DNA of 64,000 nt from Raineya sp964654605 (lineage in GTDB: Bacteria; Bacteroidota; Bacteroidia; Cytophagales; Thermonemataceae): contig CAZZLW010000073.1 of the NCBI GenBank assembly GCA_964654605.1, positions 1 through 64,000 on the forward strand, read 5' to 3'. Positions 51,933-59,946 of the stretch are shown here, in pieces. The stretch's first letter is position 1. The number at the start of each line of letters is the position of its first letter. The position numbers and the translations under genes are program-made. A model generated the notes under the pieces. The model saw nothing but the letters and a program-made list of their open reading frames with translations, was not told the origin of the DNA and did no database searches.

Positions 51933-52640
51933 TCATTTAGCCAACAACCTGCCTACCACCAAAACTACAAAGAGATGAGCCCATACAGCTTCTATAATAG
52001 CTATTCGGTTTATCAAAATACTTGTGTTTTCGTAAAGTGGGTTGAAATTTCCCAACACACTCACACTATACGCAATAGACTCCATATAGCTACTCAAATT
52101 AAGCTGGTGCTGAAACCCCATAGCAGTAGGGTTAAAAATACAGATTATATCGTAAATTCCTCCAAATGCCCAAGCAATCATAAAATAAATACAAGCCGAG
52201 CCCCACAATCTTTCAATAACAGACATTCCTTCTCTGAAAATTTCCAGTGTAGCAAAATAAATAATGATTGTTGTTCCTATTGAATAGCAAATATGAACCG
52301 CAAGAATGTAATACTTTTTACCACTTAGCTCTAAGTCAAAGAAAGGATTTTCGCTGATACTTGCCACTATAAAAGCAATTGTAAAGCACACAATAATCAA
52401 ATTCAGTAGCAAACGATTGCTTGTAAAAAACGAGAACAGGTAGTAAATAAAAATAATGTAAAACGTAGTGATAAGCAAGAAAAGTATATCATTAGCAAAA
52501 GAAGCAAACTTATGAGCTACACCTATTTCCACAAGTAAGCCTTTTGTGAGCAAAATATTCAAAAAAGCCAAAACCTGCACCCATACAGCTTTTTGAAAAG
52601 CTAATAAGCGAGTTGCAGGTTTTGAAATAAAAGCCTTCAT
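51933..52640 (-). CDS. Ion-channel-like membrane protein with altered selectivity filter
   Basis: A 235-residue membrane protein with about six helices. The C-terminal region has the shape of a pore loop and last helix in the Ion_trans_2 family: Y-x-x-S-I-A-Y-S-V-S-V-L-G-N-F-N-P, then an N-R-I-A-I-I-E-A-V-W-A-H-L-F-V-V-L-V-V-G-R helix. The usual filter TTVGYGD is replaced by SVLGNF, so K+ selectivity is not expected. It lies 14 bp before nuoE on the same strand, so it is probably part of the nuoE transcript. The family link is by pattern only. Confidence 0.7.
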   Translation of the reverse strand: MKAFISKPATRLLAFQKAVWVQVLAFLNILLTKGLLVEIGVAHKFASFANDILFLLITTFYIIFIYYLFSFFTSNRLLLNLIIVCFTIAFIVASISENPFFDLELSGKKYYILAVHICYSIGTTIIIYFATLEIFREGMSVIERLWGSACIYFMIAWAFGGIYDIICIFNPTAMGFQHQLNLSSYMESIAYSVSVLGNFNPLYENTSILINRIAIIEAVWAHLFVVLVVGRLLAK

Positions 52641-52654
52641 CTTTTAGCATCAAG

Positions 52655-53197
52655 TCATATCCACTCCTTTTCTATGAGTTCATCAACTTTTGCAGGAGTA
52701 AGATTTTCGTAATATTTGTAGATGCCATCTTCGGCTTTGAGCTTTACTTGCAAGCAAGGGGCTCCGCCGCAAGCGGCAAGACACTCAACAGCCTTAATGG
52801 TAAATTTGCCATCGGTAGTAGTTTCGTTCAAACCTATGCCCAAGCGTTTTTGCAAATGCTCAAAAATTTCCTCCGCTCCGCAAATCATACAAGGACCCGT
52901 ACGACATACTTCCAAAACATACTTGCCCACAGGTTGCAAATGAAACATTGTATAAAAAGTAGCCACTTCATACACCTCTATCGGCTGAATTTTTAGGATT
53001 TCGGCAACATAATCCATTACATTGACACTAATCCAGCCAAATTCGGTTTGGGCAATGTGCAAAATAGGCAATATAGCCGACTTTTGCCTACCTTCGGGGT
53101 AACGTTTGATAATCTCCTGAATTTGCTTCATTCGCTCCTCCGAAAACTGAGGATTCTGATGATAGCTTCTATCGGTATTGAATGTAGGATGTCCCAT
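52655..53197 (-). CDS. nuoE: NADH-quinone oxidoreductase subunit E (2Fe-2S thioredoxin-like)
   Basis: A 180-residue protein with the complex I 24-kDa subunit fold. The 2Fe-2S ligands are Cys in VCRTGPC (near residue 97, C-x4-C) and AECLAACGGAPC-like (ECLAAC near residue 133, C-x3-C), and an IxVNVMDYVAEIL helix precedes. The subunit carries a cluster that receives electrons from NuoF at the NADH site. No nuoF or other complex I gene lies next to it, so it is either separated from its partners or they begin outside the window. A 7-bp tandem repeat lies in front of it. Confidence 0.9.
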   Translation of the reverse strand: MGHPTFNTDRSYHQNPQFSEERMKQIQEIIKRYPEGRQKSAILPILHIAQTEFGWISVNVMDYVAEILKIQPIEVYEVATFYTMFHLQPVGKYVLEVCRTGPCMICGAEEIFEHLQKRLGIGLNETTTDGKFTIKAVECLAACGGAPCLQVKLKAEDGIYKYYENLTPAKVDELIEKEWI

Positions 53198-53198
53198 A

Positions 53199-53243
53199 GT
53201 TGAGTATTGAGTACAGAGTATTGAGTATTGAGTATTGAGTATT
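53199..53243. repeat. 7-bp tandem repeat upstream of nuoE, mirrored at 29.5 kb
   Basis: Units of TATTGAG repeat with a single GTACAG irregularity. The 29 bases at 53206-53234 are the reverse complement of 29495-29523 with one mismatch. It lies between the nuoE start (53197) and the pdhC stop (53406), in a gap also holding a pyrimidine-rich repeat (53329-53366). Confidence 0.88.
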
Positions 53244-53405
53244 TGTAATGTTCCAAAAGTTCAGCGTTGGGGGTTCAAGCCTTTAAGGACTTTTTCTCTC
53301 ATTTTTGTATAAGGCATAATTGTCTAAGTCCTGCTTCTTATTTCTTATTTTTTGTTTTCCTACCACAAATTAGACCTATACAATTACGAAAATTTAAGAA
53401 ATGCC

Positions 53406-55058
53406 TTACACCAACATTCGCATAGGTTCTTCCAAATTGGCTTTAAGTGTTTTCAGAAACTCTGCTCCTGTTGCTCCATCTACAACGCGGTGGTCGCAAG
53501 TAAGCGTTACTTTCATAATATTTGCGATTTTCATTTCGCCCTTTTCTACAATCACGGTTTCCTTGATACCACCCACTGCCAAAATACAAGCATCGGGCGG
53601 ATTGATGATTGCCGTAAATTCATCAATATTATACATACCCAAATTACTGATAGTGAAAGTGCTACCTTCCCAATCTTTGGGTTGCAATTTTTTATCTTTG
53701 GCTTTCTGGCTAAAATCTTTTACCTCGCTGGCTATTTGTGAAAGCGACTTCATATCGGCATTGCGAACCACAGGCACAAGCAAGCCATCTTCTACAGCCA
53801 TTGCCACTCCAATATTTACGTGATAATTCACACGAATTTTATCGCCAAGCCAAGACGAATTTACTTTGGGGTGCTGTTTGAGAGCCATTGCCGTAGCCTT
53901 GATAACAATATCATTGAAAGATATTTTCACAGGTGAAAGTTCGTTCAAACGGCTACGCATTTGCATTACATTATCCATCTTGATTTCTACCGTCAGATAG
54001 AATTCGGGTGCCGAAAATTTGCTTTCCGAAAGGCGGCGAGCAATGGTTTTACGCATTTGCGTAACATTTATTTCTTCGTATTGCTCAAAACCTGCTCCTG
54101 TGCTAATGGTTTTGGTTTCCGAAGCAGTAGAACCTTGTGTTACGGTGGGCTGGGTTGCAGTGGGTTGCGGTTGGGCAGAAGGCTTAAAGTTTTCTACATC
54201 AGACTTTGTAATTCTTCCGCCATCGCCAGTACCCTTGATTTGAGCTAAATCATAACCCAATTCTCTTGCCATTTTACGAGCCAATGGCGAGGCTTTTATT
54301 CTACCATTGCTATCGGTATCTTGGGTAAAATTTTCAGAAGTAGTTGTTGGCGTATTGCTTGCAGAAGTAGCTGTAACATTTTGAGCCGAAGGCAGTGAAG
54401 TTCCTCCTTGTGCGGCTTGTAGAAGGGTTTTCCAGTCGGCATCGGGTTCGCCTATGATGTAAAGAATTTCATCAACTGCTATTTTTCCGCCCTCTTGCAC
54501 GCCCAAGTACAAAATAGTGCCTTTTTCATAGGCTTCCAGCTCCATTACTGCTTTATCGGTTTCTATTTCTGCAAGTAAATCGCCCGATTTTACGCTATCT
54601 CCTACTTTTTTATGCCATTTTACTACCACACCTTCGGTCATTGTATCGCTCATTTTGGGCATTCGCTCTACTTTGGCACGAATACTGGAAATATCTACCG
54701 AAGCCACCGCAGGTGTATTGCTTGCGGGTTTATGGTTTTCAGTTTGAGCTGTAGGCTGTGGAGTAGGCTCAGTAGTGGTAACTTTCGCCGAGCCTTGCAA
54801 TAAGTGCTGAAAATCTTCACCGGGCTTACCTACAATATACAAAATGCCATCTACGGGAACAGGTTTTCCAACTTCTGCCCCAATGTACAAAATAGTACCA
54901 CTTTCATAAGCCTCCAAATCCATTGTGGCTTTATCTGTTTCTACTTCTGCTATAATATCCCCCGATTTAATTGTATCTCCAACCTTCTTATGCCATACCG
55001 CCACAACGCCTTCGGTCATTGTGTCGCTCATTTTGGGCATTAAAACAACTTGTGCCAT
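53406..55058 (-). CDS. pdhC: Pyruvate dehydrogenase E2 (dihydrolipoyl acetyltransferase)
   Basis: A 550-residue enzyme with two lipoyl domains (residues about 2-78 and 133-208). The lipoyl Lys lies in ETDKATMDLEAYE and ETDKAVMELEAYE. Each is followed by a Pro/Thr/Ala linker. A peripheral-subunit-binding domain (SPLARKMARELGYD, about 260-295) binds E3. The catalytic acyltransferase domain (about 325-550) ends with the LTCDHRVVDGATGAEF active-site block. The protein transfers acetyl groups from E1 to CoA. E1 and E3 genes are not adjacent here. Confidence 0.95.
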   Translation of the reverse strand: MAQVVLMPKMSDTMTEGVVAVWHKKVGDTIKSGDIIAEVETDKATMDLEAYESGTILYIGAEVGKPVPVDGILYIVGKPGEDFQHLLQGSAKVTTTEPTPQPTAQTENHKPASNTPAVASVDISSIRAKVERMPKMSDTMTEGVVVKWHKKVGDSVKSGDLLAEIETDKAVMELEAYEKGTILYLGVQEGGKIAVDEILYIIGEPDADWKTLLQAAQGGTSLPSAQNVTATSASNTPTTTSENFTQDTDSNGRIKASPLARKMARELGYDLAQIKGTGDGGRITKSDVENFKPSAQPQPTATQPTVTQGSTASETKTISTGAGFEQYEEINVTQMRKTIARRLSESKFSAPEFYLTVEIKMDNVMQMRSRLNELSPVKISFNDIVIKATAMALKQHPKVNSSWLGDKIRVNYHVNIGVAMAVEDGLLVPVVRNADMKSLSQIASEVKDFSQKAKDKKLQPKDWEGSTFTISNLGMYNIDEFTAIINPPDACILAVGGIKETVIVEKGEMKIANIMKVTLTCDHRVVDGATGAEFLKTLKANLEEPMRMLV

Positions 55059-55289
55059 AACGTAAAAATTTGTTTTTGCGTTTTAGTAAAATTCACTTTG
55101 GGCAAGCAATATAAAGAATGTTTTGTTTGGAAAAAAATTTTTTTGCTTCGCAAAATTATGAAATTATGAAGCTATCGCATAAACTTGAAATTTAAAACTT
55201 GAAGCCTAACACTTAAACTATTAACCCTCAAACTCTTAAACTTTTTGCCTTTGAACTTGTAATAGGCTTTTCAGTCTGTACAGCTATCT

Positions 55290-57038
55290 CTATTTCACCA
55301 CAACTTCAAAGGGCAAACGAGCCTGCACACCTTGCCAATTTCGTATTTTTTCTAGTAATTTCCAATTTTCATAGAGTTCGTTGCCTAATTTTTCTTTCAA
55401 GAAAGTTTCTTCCTTGCTTTTTTTAGTGATTTTTTGCCAAAAGTCTTGCTGAATAGGATAGTATTTTACCTGATAGTCGTTTTCTACTTTGGCTTTTTTT
55501 GCTGCAAGAGCAATGGCATCATCTAAGCCACCAAAAACATCAACCAAACCTCTTTCTTTGGCTTGTGAGCCAGCCCATACTCTACCCGAAGCTACTTTTT
55601 TCAGGTCTTCAAGGTTCATTTTTCTGCCTTGGGCGGCTTTGGTAGTAAAGGCTTCATAAATTCGCTCTACGCTCTCCTGAATAATGGCTCGCTCTTGTGG
55701 CGAAAGGCTACGAACAGGATTGCCAATATCGGCAAGCGGCGAAGTAGAAACTCGGTCGGTAGTTACACCTATTTTGTTTTTAAGCAAATTTTCTGCATTG
55801 AAAAGCAAGCCAAACACACCAATAGAACCTGTAATGGTATTTTTTTGAGCAACAATCGTATCGCAAGCCATAGCCATATAGTAGCCCCCCGAAGCGGCTA
55901 CATCAGACATTGAGGCAATCACAGGTTTTTCTTTTTTGGTAAGCATAATTTCACGCCACATCACATCTGAAGCCAAAGCACTACCACCGGGCGAATTGAT
56001 ACGCAAAACAATGGCTTTTACTTTTTCATCTTTACGCAGTTTTCTTAATTCCTTCACAATTGTTGCCGAACCAATATTATCCTCGCCACTTTCGCCACTA
56101 TTGATTTCGCCTTCGGCAAAAAGCACTGCAATTTTATTTTTAGAATACTTGCTTTCAATCGCTTTGAAATACTTGCTCGGCGAAATAAATTTGATGTTAT
56201 CTTTTTTATCCACTTTCAGCTCTTTGCGTAAAAGCTCTAATATTTCATCTTCATAGGCTATATTGGTAACTAAATTCAAATTTTGAGCATCTTCGGCTTT
56301 TCGCACCAACATAGAGTCGGCTATGCGGCGAAGTTGTGTTTTTTCTATCTTGCGAGAAGCGGAAATATCTTCCAAAAAGACATCATAAATTGCTTCCAAA
56401 TATTCTTTGGTTTGCAGTCGGTTAGCCTCACTCATTTTATCTAAAATAAAAGGCTCCACAGCACTTTTGAACTCTCCTACTCTGAATACTTCGGGTTTTA
56501 CTTCTATTTTCTCCAATACCCCCTTGATAAAAGGAATTTCCGTATAAATACCATTGAACTCTAAAATACCCGCAGGGTTCAGATAAATTTTATCTGCTAC
56601 CGAAGCCAAATAGTATGCCCCTTCGCTGTACGTTTCGGCATAAGCATAAATGAACTTATTAGATTTTTTGAAATCTACAAGAGCATCGCGAATTTCTTTT
56701 AGTGAAGCGTAGCGAGCCTGTACGCCTTGCGTATTGATGTAAATACCCTTAATTTTTTTATCGCTTTTAGCGTTTTTAATGCTTTGCACTACTTCCAATA
56801 AGCCTATTTTGGAACTGGTATTATCCAGAGGCACTCCCAAATTGCCCAGCGGGTTTTCCTGACCTCTTTCAGCTATAGGTGCAGAAAGATTGAGATATAA
56901 GACGCTATTTTCATCTACCTTTACTTTATCATCATCTCCAAATGCAGAGATAATGCCTATCAGTATGAAAATGGCGAACAAATTAAATATCACCAAGCCC
57001 AAAATGGTAGCAAAAACAAACTTAAAAAATTGCTTCAT
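55290..57038 (-). CDS. sppA: Signal peptide peptidase SppA, 67 kDa type
   Basis: A 582-residue protein. The frame is open upstream, but ATG 57038 starts directly before the transmembrane helix (MKQFFKFVFATILGLVIF) and fits the promoter at 57162-57169. It has two tandem peptidase S49 halves (about 50-290 and 300-560). The catalytic Ser is in the second half (SDVAASGGYYMAMACD, about residue 380), and Lys is provided by the first half, as in SppA of E. coli. It degrades leftover signal peptides in the inner membrane. It precedes a 381-bp gap without a gene. Confidence 0.93.
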   Translation of the reverse strand: MKQFFKFVFATILGLVIFNLFAIFILIGIISAFGDDDKVKVDENSVLYLNLSAPIAERGQENPLGNLGVPLDNTSSKIGLLEVVQSIKNAKSDKKIKGIYINTQGVQARYASLKEIRDALVDFKKSNKFIYAYAETYSEGAYYLASVADKIYLNPAGILEFNGIYTEIPFIKGVLEKIEVKPEVFRVGEFKSAVEPFILDKMSEANRLQTKEYLEAIYDVFLEDISASRKIEKTQLRRIADSMLVRKAEDAQNLNLVTNIAYEDEILELLRKELKVDKKDNIKFISPSKYFKAIESKYSKNKIAVLFAEGEINSGESGEDNIGSATIVKELRKLRKDEKVKAIVLRINSPGGSALASDVMWREIMLTKKEKPVIASMSDVAASGGYYMAMACDTIVAQKNTITGSIGVFGLLFNAENLLKNKIGVTTDRVSTSPLADIGNPVRSLSPQERAIIQESVERIYEAFTTKAAQGRKMNLEDLKKVASGRVWAGSQAKERGLVDVFGGLDDAIALAAKKAKVENDYQVKYYPIQQDFWQKITKKSKEETFLKEKLGNELYENWKLLEKIRNWQGVQARLPFEVVVK

Positions 57039-57161
57039 AAAGCTTTCATTTTTGAAATTGCAAAATTTTGAATTTTTATCTTTTTTCAAAACGTTTGAAA
57101 GATTTTTTTGTTTTGCCAAGCATAAAAAAAGAGAGGCAGAGAAACCCTACCTCACTTTTGG

Positions 57162-57169
57162 CAAAACTA
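57162..57169 (-). promoter_or_regulatory. Possible -7 promoter box for sppA
   Basis: On the minus strand TAGTTTTG fits TAnnTTTG. A TTTG lies 23 bp upstream (57193-57196), a little longer than the usual spacing. The box is about 120 bp before the chosen ATG, so the leader would be long. Confidence 0.35.
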
Positions 57170-57311
57170 TTCTTCTACGTTAATTTTTTGAACAAATGGA
57201 AATGGAGTTTGAGAGCAAGATACTTGTGTTCAATCCCTGTTTAACGAAAAAATATCTTTTAAACTATCAATTTCTGTTTCAAAAATAATCAAGTCAGTTC
57301 AATTGCTCTAC

Positions 57312-57326
57312 CCCCCTAAAAGGGGG
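57312..57326 (+). terminator. Rho-independent-like hairpin with long T run, no gene in front
   Basis: A stem CCCCCT / AGGGGG with a 3-nt loop followed by TTTTTAACTTTTTTTTA. It points along the plus strand but no plus-strand gene ends before it (the sppA gene is on the minus strand and starts at 57038). It lies 94 bp before the response regulator start. It may end a small RNA from the 57170-57310 region or act as a leader attenuator. The rest of the 381-bp gap shows nothing else I can name. Confidence 0.55.
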
Positions 57327-57419
57327 TTTTTAACTTTTTTTTATTTTTTTTGTTTTGTATGAGAAAAATGAATTATTTTTATGTTCAAAGCAACATCAAA
57401 TAAACTTTTCTACCTCGTT

Positions 57420-58061
57420 ATGCCAGTAAAAATCATTATTGCCGACGACCACCAAATGTTTATTGATGGCGTAAAACTTATACTAAGCCAAGAAAGCAAC
57501 ATAGAAATTATTGGTGAAGCAAGTAACGGACAAAAACTCTTGCATATACTCCAACTCCAAAAACCTGACGTATTGCTTTTAGATGTGAATATGCCCAAAA
57601 TGGATGGCGTAGAAGTAATGCAAGTCATTAAAAACCACTTTGCCGACCTGAAAGTGATTATCATTTCCACCTATCTAGATTATGAACTCATCACAAACCT
57701 CAAAAAATTAGGTATCCGAGGATATTTGAGCAAAACCGCTACTTCCCAAGAGCTAAAGCAAGCCATTTTTGATGTGTTTGAAGGAGGGGAACATTTTTCT
57801 GAACAAGTACAAAAAGCCCTGAAAGAGCATTACGAAGACAATAACAAATATGATAATTTTGTCCAAAAATTTAAAATATCCAGCCGAGAAGCCGAAATAC
57901 TCAGACTTATTATCAAAGGACATACCAACGAAGAAATAGCCGACAAGATTCATCTGAGTAAAAATACCGTAGATGGCTATCGGAAAGGATTGCTCAAGAA
58001 ACTCAATGTACGCAATACTGCCGAACTTGTAAAACTTGCTTATGAAAATAACTTCGTATAA
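57420..58061 (+). CDS. NarL/FixJ-type response regulator
   Basis: A 213-residue protein. ATG 57420 is chosen over ATG 57381, because it starts the receiver domain directly (MPVKIIIADDH). The receiver has acidic residues Asp9/Asp10, phospho-acceptor Asp55 in LLLDVNMP and Lys near residue 106 (SKTAT). The C-terminal LuxR-type HTH (about 150-213) has SREAEILRLI, HTNEEIADKIHLSKNTVDGYRKG. It is encoded directly before, and overlaps by 20 bp, the sensor kinase gene, so the pair is a two-component system with regulator first. Target genes unknown. Confidence 0.93.
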   Translation: MPVKIIIADDHQMFIDGVKLILSQESNIEIIGEASNGQKLLHILQLQKPDVLLLDVNMPKMDGVEVMQVIKNHFADLKVIIISTYLDYELITNLKKLGIRGYLSKTATSQELKQAIFDVFEGGEHFSEQVQKALKEHYEDNNKYDNFVQKFKISSREAEILRLIIKGHTNEEIADKIHLSKNTVDGYRKGLLKKLNVRNTAELVKLAYENNFV

Positions 58062-59895
58062 AATAAGCCTAACGGCTTTGCTATTTTTTTTACATTTTTT
58101 TCTTTTTGCTCAAAAGAAAACCGCCGAGTACTATCAAAAGAAAGTGGATAGCCTCAAAATAGCATTAAAAACTGCTAAATCTCAAAAAAAGCCATTGGCT
58201 CGGTATTATATGCATCTTACGGACTACTACTTGGATTTGTTCAAGATAGACTCCTCATTTTATTATGCCACTGAAGGGATTGAAATTGCCAAAAAAGAAA
58301 AAGATGCCGCCGCCGAGTGTAGAATGTGGGGGCTAATGGCTTCTCTAACTTATTTTACTGGCGATTTTGAAAATGGTATCACTTGGGCAAAAAAATCCTT
58401 AGAAATTGCCCAGCAAGCAGGTTTAGACTCAATGGTAGTTACCCGACTGAACATTGTCGGGCTTTTTTACATAGAAACAGGTAGAACCCAAGAAGCCCTA
58501 CAATATTACGAAAAAGCCCTACAAGTATTTGAAAATCTGCCTGAAAGCAAAAAGTCTGATTATGTAAAAGGTGATTTGTATCGGATTTATGCCAATTATG
58601 CAGAGGCTCAGGAAAATTTAGGAGAGTACGAAAAGGCAATTCTTTTACACGAAAAATCTTATGAAGAGGCAAAAAAACAGCAAGCCTACCGAGCTATGGC
58701 AATTGCTCGCAATCATTTGGCAGAATGTCATCAAATGCTCAAAAACTACACTTTGCCTCCTAAATACCTGCAAGAAGCTATTGAACTGAGCAAGCAAGCC
58801 CAAGACTTGGATATGCTCAATCAGTCGGTTTTGGGTATGAGTGGCTTTTATACCAAACAAAGGAATTTTAGCGAAGCCGAAAAATATTTAGCCCAAAGCC
58901 GAAAAATTATCACCGAAGATAGCAATCGGGTTTCTATCAAATCCAAACGCAACCACTATCAGCAGGCTCTTGCTTTAAGCAAAGAAAAAGGCGACTTTGA
59001 GCAGGCTACACGTTACGTAGAAAAACTGCGTGAAATAGATAAACTCATTTATCAGCAGAAAAGCTCTTATGCCCTTGATATTGCCAATGTAGAATACAAA
59101 ACCCTTGAAAAAGAGCAAAAAGCCATTCAAGCTGAAAACGAAAAGAAAAAAGCTCAAAACTTTCTCCTGATTACCCTGATAGTAGGTCTTACGGCTATTG
59201 CGGCACTTAGTATTTGGCTTTTTATAGAAGCCCGCAACAAACTCCAAAAAGAGCGAGAATTACAAATTGTGAAAAGCGAAAAAGAAAAAGAGATGCGTCT
59301 TTCCGAACTAAAAGCCCAAGAGGCAGAAAGAGAACGCATTGCCAAAGACCTGCACGATGGCTTGGGAGTTACGCTTTCGGTTATTCGTCAGAACATAGAA
59401 AGAGCTACCCAAACCTATGCCAAAGATATTTTGATGCAAGCTAATGAGCTGGTTTTGGAAGCCTCGCAAGATGTTCGCCGCATTTCACACAACTTGATGC
59501 CTCCTACGCTCAAAAAATTTGGTTTAGTTTCTGCTTTAAGTAGTTTTTGCCAAAATATCCAAAACCCACCTGTGATATTTAGTGCCATTGGTTTTGAAAA
59601 AAGACTAAACGAAAACGCTGAAATGCTCATTTTCCGTATAGCCCAAGAAGCTATCAATAATGCCATTAAATATGCCCAAGCCACCGAAATTTTTGTCCAA
59701 ATTTATGAGGACGAAGGTATGCTGACACTGCAAATTGAAGACAATGGCAAAGGATTTGATGTAAAGGAAGCTAAAAATGGTTTAGGAATGAGCAGTATGC
59801 GTTCTCGTGCCGACCTCTTGGGAGCTGAGCTAAGCGTAGAATCTGAAAAAGACAGAGGAACAGTTGTTTTGCTTACTTGGAAAATGTACGAGTAA
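58042..59895 (+). CDS. TPR-containing sensor histidine kinase (LytS/NarX-like, HisKA_3)
   Basis: A 617-residue membrane kinase. ATG 58042 is preferred to a TTG 6 bp upstream. A signal-like helix is followed by about seven tetratricopeptide repeats (about 60-330), which make the sensor portion periplasmic, then a coiled helix, a transmembrane helix (about 375-395), and a HisKA_3 helix with KDLHDGLGVTLS (His438). The HATPase domain (about 500-617) has NAIKYAQA and DNGKGFD. It phosphorylates the adjacent regulator. TPR sensor regions are common in this class in Bacteroidota. The signal it detects is not apparent. Confidence 0.93.
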   Translation: MKITSYKISLTALLFFLHFFLFAQKKTAEYYQKKVDSLKIALKTAKSQKKPLARYYMHLTDYYLDLFKIDSSFYYATEGIEIAKKEKDAAAECRMWGLMASLTYFTGDFENGITWAKKSLEIAQQAGLDSMVVTRLNIVGLFYIETGRTQEALQYYEKALQVFENLPESKKSDYVKGDLYRIYANYAEAQENLGEYEKAILLHEKSYEEAKKQQAYRAMAIARNHLAECHQMLKNYTLPPKYLQEAIELSKQAQDLDMLNQSVLGMSGFYTKQRNFSEAEKYLAQSRKIITEDSNRVSIKSKRNHYQQALALSKEKGDFEQATRYVEKLREIDKLIYQQKSSYALDIANVEYKTLEKEQKAIQAENEKKKAQNFLLITLIVGLTAIAALSIWLFIEARNKLQKERELQIVKSEKEKEMRLSELKAQEAERERIAKDLHDGLGVTLSVIRQNIERATQTYAKDILMQANELVLEASQDVRRISHNLMPPTLKKFGLVSALSSFCQNIQNPPVIFSAIGFEKRLNENAEMLIFRIAQEAINNAIKYAQATEIFVQIYEDEGMLTLQIEDNGKGFDVKEAKNGLGMSSMRSRADLLGAELSVESEKDRGTVVLLTWKMYE

Positions 59896-59946
59896 TTTTG
59901 CAATAAGTTTAGACTGATTACGTTTTCCTCAGAAAACGCTGTAAAT

